NCBI GenBank assembly: GCA_019426215.1
Contig: CM033400.1
Coordinates: 18,584,568 to 18,648,567, forward strand
Direction: 5' to 3'
DNA from: Buddleja alternifolia
Taxonomy: Eukaryota; Streptophyta; Magnoliopsida; Lamiales; Scrophulariaceae
Length of the DNA: 64,000 bases
A program made the position numbers and the translations under genes. Below, in pieces: positions 48,740 to 60,746 of this stretch (the stretch's first letter is position 1; each line of letters begins with the position of its first letter). Under the pieces are notes generated by a model, which saw nothing but the letters and a program-made list of their open reading frames with translations, did no database searches and was not told the DNA's origin.

Positions 48740-49338
48740 ATTAAAAAGAATGAACATGATAAGAGTTTCCTTCGCATTCTTGAGAGTTTGAGAAAAGTGC
48801 GTATTAACGTTCCTATTGTAGATGTTATCTTGCAGATGCCAAACTTTGCGAAACTTTTCAAGAAAATTCTATCAAACAAACAGAAATGGGCACTGTCTGC
48901 CTAACTGAAGCATGTTCAGCGGCTGTGATGAACAATATGCCAAAAAAATGCAAGGATCAGGGCAGTCTATCCATCCCATACACTATCAGGGATATGAGGT
49001 TCGACAGAGTTCTTTGTGATTCCGGGGCCGGGATCAACTTGATGTCGTATGCACTCTTTCAGAAATTGGGCATTGGAGAGATAAAAACCACTACTATGCG
49101 GCTGCAACTCACAGATTAATCTGTCAAGAATCCCATTAGAGTGATCGAAGATGTCATAGTTAAAGTTGACAAGTTTTACTTTCCAGTCGACTTTGTGGTT
49201 CTTGAAATGGAGGATGATTCTGATGTCCCACTGATCCTAGGAAGACCATTTCTAGCCACAGGTAAAGCCACGCTAGACCTGGCGCATGGTAAGCTTACAT
49301 TGAATATAGGGGATAAGAAAGTAACTATGAATGCTTAG
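48740..49338 (+). pseudogene. Element E protease (retropepsin)
   Basis: The frame carries the typical gypsy pre-protease region and then LCDSGAGINLM with the catalytic Asp-Ser-Gly at 49018-49026. LILGRPFLATGKATLD, the conserved C-terminal part of Athila/Tat proteases, lies in 49141-49338. A stop near 49117 splits the two blocks. It would cleave Gag and downstream products. Unlike the usual gypsy layout, RT does not follow. Confidence 0.82.
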
Positions 49339-50579
49339 AAGTATTAAGCATGAATTTCCTGAGAATACGTGTTTTATTTTAGATGCTTTTGATCCTTTTT
49401 AGGATGAAGTTTTACAGGAACATTCGTCTGATGACCCGAGAAGTCAAGGAAGTGAAGAAGATACAAGTGCTGACGAGGTTGGAAACTTTGATACGTTAGA
49501 CGAAGTGGTTATCACTACATCCACGAAATTGCAACATGATGAACCAATTGATGGGAGATTGGACAAGGATTCTAGTCCACTCCAGGATCCGACGACTTAG
49601 GACGACTCTGCAAAGTCAAGCTAATGACTTTAAAGAAGCGCTTCTTGGGAGGCAACCCGAGCTGTTTTTTTAATTTTGTCTTATTTTAGCTTTGTTTTGT
49701 TTCGCTTTGTTTGTTTTTGATTTTGTGTTTTGTTTTTGTGCAGAAAAGAGGTAGAATTCGGAAGAAATCTTCAGACAGCAAGCCTGAACGTGAGGAGTTC
49801 AACATTCGAATGTGTAGCATGGGACGTACTAACGTTAGGAGTAGAACGTTCGAACGTGGAGTTTTGTGAGAAATCTTATTCACATCAACAAACGCCCGAA
49901 CGTGCCATGTTTCCATGTTCAAACGTGGATCCCATCAAAAAATAAGGAAAAAGAGGAGAAAGCGTAACTTACTGACTTAAAAGCCTATACCATTGACAAC
50001 ACCCTCTTCCCCAAGATACTCATGCCAAATATGTCTTACCTTCCAAAATCAAACTCTGAATCATAACCCATCCATAAAACCCTTCCACAACATCAAAACC
50101 TTCCATCATTATCAATACCTATTCCATATAAAATTCTTTTCACAAAATGAATTTCTCTATATAAACCCATCTATCAAAAACCATAAATACTCATACCTAA
50201 TACAAACCAATTACATAATCTCACACAGAAATCAATTTCACAGTAGTTGTAGCTCAAGGGTTTATTATTTAGCACGACAAAAGAAGAGAAGAAGAAGAAG
50301 TGAATAGTACTTTGCGTGACTTGCCCGAACGTGGAACCATCTGACGTTCAAACATCGGTCTCTGGATGTGAACTCTGTTTCTGCGTTACAGCACTCTAAG
50401 TGATTGGCTTAATCTCATCTTGATTCAATACTTGTGATAGCCGTGTGGGGCTTTTTCTGGTGATATTGTGTATTGTGGTATTGGTATTGGTATTGGCTAT
50501 TGTGGTGTGATGATTGAGTTGAGCCGAGGAGAGGTTGTAGTGGACGATTTGGGGGAAAAGTTGGAGTAGTGTCTATTTA
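49339..50579 (+). other. Element E region where RT, RNase H and integrase would be expected
   Basis: An acidic reading frame continues to about 49620 (EFPENTCFILDAFDPF, then Glu/Asp/Ser-rich) with stops. It is followed by TTGGGAGGCAACCCGAG (about 49648), which I recall as common after the pol of Athila/Tat elements. The rest is untranslated-like sequence with CGAACGT words (49785-49925, 50325-50350). No RT (YxDD), RNase H or integrase motif is seen in any frame. The polymerase module appears cleanly removed. Confidence 0.7.
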
Positions 50580-51718
50580 ATGGCGAGATTGAGATTCGGA
50601 AATATGTGTCGAGGAGAGAGTTCGGGAGTGAACAAAGGCAAAGGTGTTAAACAAGAGACAACCACTCCAAGGAAAGAAGGTACTATCAAACAATTTTGCA
50701 AGAGACTTGATGGATTTGAGCTTCACAAAGAAAGATCTATAGGAGTAAAGAAGATGTTTGTGCTTGCCACAAGGGAACACTTATTCTTATCATACTTCGC
50801 TACTACTCTGGGGATGATAATATGTGCTTGGGTAAAGGAATTCTATGCTAGTAGTGCAAGCACGGATTCGAGAGAAAATTTGTAAAACGGGGTATACAAG
50901 GTGATGGTGAGAGATAAGAAAGTGGATTTTTCGAAATAAAAGATGAATGAATATATGAACTCTGCCGTGCCTTCTAATTGTGCCTATGAGATATTGGTGG
51001 AGCAAGAGGAGTCAAATGCCTTGGATGGGGATATGATCTTGAAAGAAATTGCAATAGAGGGAGCAACGTTTTGTGATAACAAAAGAGAGATACTACCTAG
51101 GGATTTGAAGCCGGAAGGATTCTTTTGGTTCGAGTTCATTAGGTATTGTATTTTGCCTACTAGTAACCGGTCTTTGGTTAACAAGGAGAGAGCTCTTCTT
51201 ATTTATTGCATTATGACCTTGAAGATGGTAGATTGGGCTCAACTTATCTTCGATACTTTGTTGGTTCAAGTAAGGAGGATGGGGAGTGAGATGGCTAATC
51301 CATGCCTTACCAAGAAGATTCCATTGATATTTCCATCTTTGATTAGCACACTATGTCTCAAGCAAGGAGTGAGGAGGGAAAGTGATGAAGGATTCAAAAT
51401 ACCGGGAGTGGATATCACTTTTAGGGAGGAAAAGAAAGATAAGGCCCCAATGCCTAGATTCACCAGCGAGAGTTCGAAGAAGACCTCCACACCTATTTTC
51501 CTTTTTACTATCGCACGTGATCTTAAAGTGATGAGGAAAGAACAAAAGGGAATTAGGGCGAAACAATCCACTATAATGGAAAACATGAGGATGATGGCTC
51601 ACTATCAAAGGGATTTAACCCTTGCCATGGATCGTTCGTCGGGGAGGCCCTATTTCTCGTATCCACCGGTTCCCTCCTTTCACCATTTGCCCATTGTTGA
51701 GGAGAGTGATGATGACAC
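50580..51718 (+). pseudogene. Element E ORFX, plant transposon-protein-like domain, split by element F
   Basis: It begins MARLRFGNMCRGESSG at 50580. A stop at 50883 and another shortly before 50943 interrupt the first third; from 50943 the frame is open to the insertion of F. Motifs such as WVKEFYAS, LKPEGFFWFEF, CILPTSN, ERALLIYCIMT and LIFPSLISTLC agree with the domain annotated as putative plant transposon protein (PF20167), common in Athila/Tat elements; its function is unknown. The C-terminus is acidic (VEESDDDT). After the insertion the same frame continues at 60695 for about 17 codons of acidic residues to a TGA at 60744. Confidence 0.75.
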
Positions 51719-53492
51719 TGTTGGGTTTCTTTCGAAAAAGCATAAACGCAGCGGAAGGGATTTCAAAAATTAAAACGAAAACCCAATTGGTACTCTAATT
51801 CGCATAATTGAATCTAAAAGCGTATAACGAATAAAACTTACTCGTTAATATGAATATGATGATGGAGAAAAACTTCTACTTCACCAAACTCGAAATATTG
51901 AAGCTTCCAAATCTTCAATCCTTTGGTTTGATTCTTCAAACTTGAACTTGATCCGAACAACAAAAATACGTCGTCTCTAAATCGTCACGCACGGATCAAC
52001 AAACGAAAAATCCCCTTTCTTTTTTCTCTATGGTCGACGGCTAGGTAGAGAGAAGGGGAGGAATATTTTTTTTTCTTTTGAGAGTTATGAGAGTTGTGTA
52101 TTCTTCTTCTTACTTGTTCTAAGTCAAAGAATCCTTATATACCTCATGACTTATTGAACAAGTCAAAACAAAAGAGCCCTAATATGTGGCCTCTCAAAGA
52201 CGCCACATTGAGGCCTAGTAGGCGTCCAATTGGATGCCTTATTTAGCCCAGGGATTTTTTTGTTTAATTAATTTCTTATTTCAATTAATAATTTATTGTA
52301 TCCAATAAATTAATTAATTAAATAACCAAATTAATTAGATAAATTAATTCATTAATATTTCACAAGGAAATTAATTAATAATTAATCTTATCATTATAAT
52401 TAATTATTTCATCTAATGAATAATTAATTATTTAATTTATCCAATAAATTAAAACTCTCAGAAGAAATAATAGAAATTCTTTTTTCTTCATTTTTCTTTG
52501 TCAATCCTTTAGCGCGACTCTTTAGGTTCGTTTCGTTTGGCAATGAGAGGAAACTAAAGGAAGTGGGTAATACCAAGCCAGTCAAGTAGCGCACTTCGTA
52601 ACCCAAACGAAAACAAATGATAGGATCATTCCGAAACCTTCCAATCGTAAATATCGTATATGTATAAACCCTTTGTTCACGTTCCCCAGTCAAGTGAGAG
52701 TCCTGGTTATGTTAAACTCACTGGACTTGATCATATGTATAAATCATAATAAATACGAGATCATTGAGATCGATTTAGTGCCAAGCACAATCGTCTCGTT
52801 TGCTTTGGCCAAAGACTTTGATCTCTATCTATCTATAATTACATAGGATACATACTCATTCACTTATGAGAGAACAAATCCCATATTAGATATCTGCTAA
52901 GATTACCACTTGCCCATCAAGTCCACATTTCGAGGTTGACCCCACCAAAGGGTGAATTGGGTCTAACTACTCTAATGAAAGACTTGACGTCACAAGTGCA
53001 TCTTCAGCCTGATACTTCAGGTCAAAGGTTCACATATACCTATCACGCATAATCAGTTCCGTCATTGACATCACAGAGTGAAAACCCATGTGACAGAACC
53101 GATGCAAGTCGTGTTCGAACATATCAGTTCCAGTGACGTGTCTACAATCTTAATCTCCTATCATCCCATGATACCAGACAGGCACTCTTATGTCGGAGCT
53201 AAGATTGTACAAGCATTCGAAGTGTTTATTTGTCCATTAAAGACTTCATATTACTTGTGAACTTATTTTAGTAATCAAGATCGATCTCTTTAGTGCTAAT
53301 CTTCCTATCCCATAGGAAGTAGAGGAATCGCACTGAAAACATGGACAAAACGTTTTACACAACTTATAGATGCAGATAAGAATTAAGTGAAAACTCAATA
53401 ATGTCTTTTATTTAAGAAGAGTTTAAGTTCAATACAACATATATGCCCTATACATTCTATCCTCTATAGCATTTGAGGGCATAATCCTAACA
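51719..53492 (-). repeat. Element F 3' LTR
   Basis: 1,774 bases, TGTTGGGTTTC...CCTAACA, matching 58933-60689 closely. TATA-like TTATATA at 52135-52141 (minus strand). CTTTGGCCAAAG is at 52803-52814 and the GTCAAGTGAGAGTC block at 52684-52705. Confidence 0.95.
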
Positions 53493-53503
53493 ATCTCCCA
53501 CTT
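53493..53503 (-). other. Element F polypurine tract
   Basis: AAGTGGGAGAT on the minus strand directly before the 3' LTR. Confidence 0.87.
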
Positions 53504-53507
53504 GCAC

Positions 53508-56500
53508 TTAATGCCGCTCATTGTGGTATCTAATACCAATCCTTTCTAGGTGTTGGTCCAAAACAGCCTGAGGTAGTGGTTTGGTGAACGGGTCAGCTAT
53601 ATTGTCGGCTGAGGCTATTTTCTGCACTGCTATCTCTCCTCTGACAACGATCTCCCTGATGATGTGAAATCTTCTCTCAATATGTTTGGACTTTTTATGA
53701 GACCTCAGTTCCTTGGCTTGCGCTATCGCTCCATTGCTATCACAATAAAGTGGCAATGGGAGCTGAGCAGTAAGGACCGTTCCAAGTTCTCCAAGAAAAT
53801 TCCTCATCCAAACAGATTCTTTCGCTGCCTCTGAGGATGCTAATACTCTGCTTCAGTGGTGGAATCAGTGGTTGTGCTTTGCTTGGAGCTCTTCCAAAAC
53901 ACCGCTCCACCATTGAGAGTGAAAACAAACCTTAAAGTGGATTTTGGGTCATCAACATCAAACTGAAAGTCTGAATCAGAATAACCTTCCATCTTCAGGT
54001 CTCCACCTCCATAGATAAGAATCATATCCTTAGTTTTTTTCAGATACTTTAGGATATTCTTCACAGATATCCAATGTTCCTTTCTCGGGTTTGCCTAAAA
54101 TTGACTCACCATGCTCACAGCATAGGCAATGTCGGGCCCAGTACACAACATTGCATACATTACGCTACCAACTGCAGAAGCATAGGGTACCTTACTCATC
54201 TCTTGTCTGTCTTCCTTACTTTGAGGACACATAGACTTGGATAAGTGTACTCCATGCCTCACGGGAAGAAACCCTTTCTTAGAGATGTCCATCCTGAACC
54301 TCTTTAGGACCTTTTCTAAGTAAAGGGCTTGAGAGGGGCCTATCATTCTATTCGTTCTATCCCTGTAGATACGAATCCCTAAAATGTATGTGGCTTCTCC
54401 CAAATCTTTCATGGAAAACATACTCGAAAGTCGTTTCTTGACAGTGGTGAGCATTCCTATGTCATTTCCTATAAGTAGAATGTCATCCACATATAGTACT
54501 AAGAACGAGAGTTTGCTCCCACTAGTCTTCTTGTATACACATGGTTCATCTTCGTTCTTGATGAAGCCATATCCCTTAACTTCTTCATCAAAACGGAGAT
54601 TCCAGCTTCTAGATGCTTGCTTGAGACCGTAACTGGACCTCTCAAGTTTACATACTTTATGGATATCGAACTCAGACACAAAACTCTTTGGTTGTTCCAT
54701 ATAGATATCCTCCTCGAGGAATCTATTTAGAAAGGCCATTTTGACATCCATTTGCCATATCTCATAATCTAAGTATGTAGCTATGGATATCAGAATTCAT
54801 ATGGACTTCATCATAGCCACAGGCGAAAAGGTTTCTTGATAGTCAATTCCTTCTCTTTAACTATATCCTTTCGCTACGAGCCTGGCTTTAAAGGTGTCAA
54901 CCTTGCCATCTCTACCTATCTTTCTTTTGTAGATCCACTTACATCCTATAGGTTTTATACCTTCAGGACGATCTACCAAAGTCCAGACATAGTTCGATTG
55001 CATAGAGTCCATTTATGTTTCCATGGCTTCTCGCCATCTTGAAGCTTCGACATCCACCATCGCTTGATCATAGGTACAAAGATCATCTTCATGACCTTCT
55101 TGTACTACAGTGTGAAGCTCTCGCTCCCCCTGCAGTAGATACCCATATCTCTCAGGTTCATGCGGTATTCTACCAGATCTACGTGGTGGTTGTGCTACTA
55201 TGGGTCCAGGCCTCGGTTCTTGAACAGATGTGTTTGAGGGAGTTTCATTTTGTTCTTCTAGAACAATTTTCCAACCTTTGCCCCCTTCCAAGATGAACTT
55301 ATCCTCAAGGAAGTGAGCTTGTAGGGCCACGATGATTCTTTGATCATCATGCAGGTAAAAGAAGAATCCCATGGAATCTTCAGGATAACCAATGAAATGT
55401 CCCATTAGGGCTCTTGCCTCCAATTTCTCCACTTTAGTCTTCTTGACATAAGCGGGGCATCCTCAAATCTTAATATGATTAAGACTCGGTTTCCTATTAT
55501 TCCACATCTCATGCGGAGTTTTAGGAACGGATTTGGAGGAACATCTGTTCAAAACATGAGCAGCGGTAAGTAGCGCGTATCCCCACAACGAAATGGGTAA
55601 ATCAGTGTAACTAAGAATGAAACGAACCATGTCCAACAGTGTTCGATTCCTTCGCTCGGCTACTCCATTCAGTTGAGGAGTTGCTGGTGGTGTTAGTTGT
55701 AACATTATTCCTTGTTGTCTTAGGAATTCATCAAACTCGGCACTCATATATTCTCCTCCATGATTCGATCGTAGAGTTTTTATATTTTGCCCAATTTGAT
55801 TTTCTACTAAGGCCTCAAACTCTTTGAATCTTTCAAAGGATTCAGACTTTTGCTTCATCAGATACACTAGACCAAATCTTGAATGGTCGTCAGTGAAAGT
55901 GATGAAGTAGTAGAAACCTCCACGAGCCATTTCTCCAAATGGTCCGCAGACGTCGGTATGCACTAATCCTAAGACTTGCGTAGCCCTTTCAAAAGTCCCT
56001 GTGAAGAGGGATCCAGCCACCTTGCCCAAGAGACATGATTCACATGTGGGAATAGGGTCCGACCCTAGTGAGCTTAAAAGCCCATCTTTTTCCATTTTGT
56101 GGATCTTGTGCTCTCCTGCATGGCCTAGTCTAAGATGCCACTTGAGTCTTAAGTTAGTTTCTTGCCTACCACGTTTACGTGTTACAACATTAACATCAGA
56201 TATATTACGGACATTTAAATAATACAAACCATTAACTAAACATGCATTGCCACCTAATTTATTTCCATAATAAATGTCGCAATTTAATTTAGAAAAACGG
56301 AATGTATATCCAATCTTAACTAAGATAGGAATAGATACAATGTTCTTAAGCACCTTGGGCAAAACCAAAACATTATCTAAAAACAGTAAATGTCCAGAAT
56401 TCAAATAAAGAGAAGTAGATCCGATCCTAGTAGCTGCGACGCTTTCCCCGCTGCCTACTTTGATCATCACTTCTTCTCGGCCCAGCTTTCTACTTCTCTA

Positions 56501-57443
56501 TAGATCTTGATCCAAACAATAAACATGGGCACTAGCCCCTGAGTCCAGAATCCACGAAGTAGAAAATACGGTCATCGAATAGTTAGTTTCAAAAACTAAT
56601 AGTTCCATACCTTGTGCGCCTTTGCCTCATTTGGGACAGTTTCTCTTCCAGTGGCCAAGCTCACCGCACTTGAGACATCTATCCATTTTCTTAGGTCCTT
56701 TGCTCTTGTAAAACCCTTGAGCCTTTCCCTTACCCTTCTTGGTACCCCCTTGAGCTCCAAGCTCGCCAGACTTTTTCTTGTTGTTCTTCTTCTTAAACTT
56801 TTTGGGTCCAGAAGAGATGACCAAGGCAGTTTCCTTTCCCTTTGATTTCATTTGAGATTGTGCGTGCAGTAACCAACTTGTTCATTAGCCCAGCTAAATT
56901 GCACTCTATCTCATTGCAGTTAAAGTTAACCTCAAATTGGGAGAAGGAATCAGGAAGAGACAGCAAGATTAAGTCAGTTTGAAGGGTGGCATTCATGGTG
57001 AATTCAAGAGCTTCCAATTTCTCGATCCTCAAAATCATTTTGAGGACATGATCACCAACCTTCTCACTTTCTTTCATCTAGGCTCCGAAAAGCTCTTTCG
57101 ATATCTCATATCGTGTAGTTTGACTATGCTCTCCATAGAGCTCTACCAGGTGAGCTAGGATATCTCTTGCAGTGGGCATCTTATCATGTGACTTTTGAAG
57201 ATCATTAGTCATAGATCCCACCATGTATCCTCTCACCCGGAGGTCGTCCTTAACCCATTTTTCATGGGCTTGGACCTCTTCCTCATTGGCACGTGTTCTA
57301 GCAGGAGCCGCCGGGATATTAGCCTCCAAGACATATCCCGGTGATTCCATATTGAGGACAATCCTCAAATTTCTAAGCCGGACCACATAATTGGGTCCAG
57401 TCAGAGTATTCTTTTCGAGTAGAATTGAAAGTGGGTTTGTCAT
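53508..57443 (-). pseudogene. gag-pol: Element F gag-pol, broken at several points
   Basis: The ATG at 57443 starts MTNPLSILLEKN; the copia Gag domain follows with a stop at 57078 and a frameshift near 56850. The zinc knuckle CLKCGELGHWKRNC is intact, as is the protease DSG (56537-56545). A stop lies near 56500. Integrase is open over 56470-55463 with CESC, HTDVCGPF and the Glu in [10 protein letters not shown], but the second catalytic Asp is Asn (RSNHGGEY; codon at 55763-55765). TGA at 55463 replaces the Trp usual before GCPAY. RT (54751-54095) has intact LYVDDILLIGND, and RNase H extends to the TAA at 53508 with a break near 53830. The breaks are single events in otherwise well-kept domains. 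Confidence 0.9.
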
Positions 57444-58918
57444 ATTTGAGAGAGACAAATGAGAAAATGACTTCAGAAATAAACCAGATTTATTAGATTA
57501 CTTATTTTGACTTAACCAAGAAAAATTAAGGACTTAAAATTTATCTTGGCTCCCACTGCATTTTTCGAATCCCACACTCCCATTGAAAATCAGGAATCAT
57601 CATTGGCATCGATTCCACAGCAGGTATTGAGGTCCTCAATTAATTAAATAGGTTGCAACCTAACCGGTTTTTGGCCCATTAGTTATTTGAAGTAATATCT
57701 AATATCAATTTATCCAATAAATGTTTCAATACGTTTCCCTATAGTTCAACAAACCGCAACCCATTCGATTTATAGGTTCGTGAACTACCAGAGTTTATCC
57801 CACTAACTCCTATAATCTAGCATTTGAATTTCACCTTGCAACCGAACAGGTTTCTGGGGTGATATATGTTTCGATTAAGGCATTTGCATGCACTTTATAA
57901 AATTTTAAATTATTTCTAAATGTATAACCCCCATAACTGGAAAGTATTACACATTTATAGTAATTCTAATTTTAGAAATCTTAGTGGAGGGTGAGGATGT
58001 CAAACATTCTTTTCTAACTCGGTATAATTTATTTGGGAGAATTTAATTCGTCAAAAGATTCTTGTCTCACTTTGCAAATTATTCAATTTATATAGCGCTT
58101 TATTCTATATTGATCATGCATAAAAATACTACTAATAATCATGCCTTTCAATATAAATAAACATAGAATTTAAATAAATGAATAAATAAATTCATCGCTT
58201 GATCATGGACTTTTACTAGAGGGTCTGAGCCAACGGGCCATCACAAAAGGCATAGATTAAACTTATTAAACATTCATGGGCCATTTAACTTTATCAACTT
58301 TGAACTATTTTATCTCGATTCCTAAAACAATTCATGCATTATTTCTAAGAATATAATAAATAGCTTCAAATTTGATAACCAATAAAATTAAAGGTAAAAC
58401 ATATAATCCTATGTCCATGATTAGTGTTTTAATCACATAAGACATGCTCGCATCAATTAATACATGCTCGCAACATTTAATACATGCTCGCAATATTAAA
58501 TCACTTATGTTGATTATTAAAATTTTAGTCCAACTAAAAAAGACCTTTATAAAATTCCTTATAATTTCACATATTCACTATTTCAATTAAAATCATTCTA
58601 GTCCAACTAGATGACTTAGATGTACAAAATTAAGAATTAAGTGCATCTACCTTTAATTAAAATAAAATGAACACATAAAATATGGAATATATATTTTATT
58701 TTATTATGATATAAAGCCATCAAAAATTGGAAATACTTTTATTTGATCAAAGAATTAATTATTAATCTCTAAGAAAAATTAATTTATATTCCTTATTCAA
58801 AATGAAGTAATTTCCAAGTCGAGGAAAAAAATAATAATATTTAATCCATAAATCAATTATTAATCTCCAAGAAAAATAATTAATTAGTTCTAATTAAATA
58901 TTATATTCCAATTAGATT
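57444..58918 (-). other. Element F leader, non-coding
   Basis: About 1.5 kb between primer site and gag, AT-rich, with a short direct repeat around ATACATGCTCGCA (about 58440-58500). Unlike C and D it has no GC-rich block. No ORF supported. Confidence 0.65.
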
Positions 58919-58931
58919 GGCTCTGATACCA
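58919..58931 (-). other. Element F primer binding site (initiator tRNA-Met)
   Basis: TGGTATCAGAGCC on the minus strand, one base from the 5' LTR, unchanged. Confidence 0.93.
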
Positions 58932-58932
58932 C

Positions 58933-60689
58933 TGTTGGGTTTCTTTCGAAAAAGCATAAACGCAGCGGAAGGGATTTCAAAAATTAAAACGAAAACCCAA
59001 TTGGTATTCTAATTCGCATAATTGAAGCTAAAAGCGTATAACGAATAAAACTCACTCGTTAATATGAATATGATGATGGAGAAAAACTTCTTCTTCTCCA
59101 AACTCCAAATATTGAAGCTTCCAAATCTTCAATCCTTTGGTTTGATTCTTCAAACTTGAACTTGATCCGAACAACGAACGCACGGATCAACAAACGAAAA
59201 ATCCCCTTTCTTCTTTCTCTATAGTCGACGGCTAGGTATAGAGGAGGGGAGGAATTTTTTTTTTCTTTTGAGAGTTATGAGAGTTGTGTATTCTTCTTCT
59301 TACTAGTTCTAAGTCAAAGAGTCCTTATATACCTCATGACTTATTGAACAAGTCAAAACAAAAGAACCCTAATATGTGGCATCTCAAAGAAGCCACATTG
59401 AGGCCTAGTAGGCGTCCAATTGGATGCCTTATTTAGCCCGGGATTTTTTTTTTTAATTAATTTCTTATTTCAATTAATAATTTATTGTATCCAATAAATA
59501 AATTAATTAATTAAATAACCAAATTAATTAGATAAATTAATTCATTAATATATTTCACAAGGAAATTAATAAATAATTAATCTTATCATTATAATTAATT
59601 ATTTCATCTAATGAATAATTAATTATTTAATTTATCCAATAAATTAAAACTCCCAGTAGAAATAATAGAAATTCTTTTTTCTTCATTTTTCTTTGTCAAT
59701 CCTTTAGTGCGACTCTTTAGGTTCGTTTCATTTGCCAATAAGAGGAAACCAAAGGAAGTGGGTAACACCTAGCCAGTCACGTGGCCCACTTCGTAACCCA
59801 AACGAAAACGAATGATAGGATCATTCCGAAACCTTCCAATCGTAAATACCGTATATGTATTAACCCTTTGTTCACGTTCCCCGGTCAAGTGAGAGTCGTG
59901 GTTATGTCAAACTCACTGGACTTGATCATATGTATAAATCATAATAAATACGAGATCATTGTGATCGATTTAGTGCCAAGCACAATCGTCTCCTTTGCTT
60001 TGGGCAAAGACTATGATCTCTGTTTAGCTATAATTGCATAGGGTGCATACTCATTCACTTATGAGAGAACAAATTCCATATTAGATATTTGTTAAGATTA
60101 CCACTTGCCCATCTAGTCCGCATTTTGAGGTTGACCCCACCAAAGGGTGAATTGGGTATAACTACTCTAGTGAAAGACTTGACGTCACAAGTGCATCTTC
60201 AGCCTGGTACTTCAGGTCAAAGGTTCACATATACCTATCACGCATAATCAGTTCCGTCATTGACAGTCACAAAGTGAAAACCCATGTGACAGAACCCATG
60301 CGAGTCGTGTTCGAACATATCATTTCCACTGACGTGTCTACAATCTTAATCTCCTATCATCCCCATGATACCAGACAAGCACTCCCATATCGGAGCTAAG
60401 ATTGTACAAGTATTCGAAGTCTTTATTTGTCCATTAAAGACTTCATATTACTTGCGAACTTATTTTAGTAATCAAGATTGATCTCTCTAGTGCCAATCTT
60501 CCTATCCCATAGGAAGTAGAGGGATTGCACTGAAAACATGGACAAAACGTTTTACACAACTTATAGATGCAGATAAAAATTAAGTGAAAACTCAATAATA
60601 CCTTTTATTTAAGAAGAGTTTAAGTTCAATACAAGATTTATGCCCTATACATTCTATCCTCTATGGCATCTGAGGGCATAATCCTAACA
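58933..60689 (-). repeat. Element F 5' LTR
   Basis: 1,757 bases, partner of 51719-53492. It lacks about 20 bases near 59177 that the other LTR has, and differs at scattered positions. The conserved GTCAAGTGAGAGTC block is at 59879-59901. Confidence 0.95.
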
Positions 60690-60746
60690 AACACCACGGA
60701 TGATGATGAGGATCCCGCATCCGCCCCAACGGGGGTGCGGTCTTGA

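Larger units (their letters stand above)
51719..60689 (-). mobile_element. Element F: Ty1/copia retrotransposon nested in element E
   Basis: 8,971 bases with LTRs of 1,774 and 1,757 bases and flanking GACAC (51714-51718) and AACAC (60690-60694), a target duplication with one mismatch. On the minus strand the order is 5' LTR, tRNA-Met primer site, leader, gag-pol, polypurine tract, 3' LTR. Stratigraphically it is the youngest of the nest G, D, E, F, and its coding region has the fewest lesions. Confidence 0.94.

Noticed and set aside
58440..58500. Short ACATGCTCGCA direct repeats as a CRISPR-like array
   Set aside because: Only about three imperfect units without regular spacers, inside a plant retrotransposon leader.
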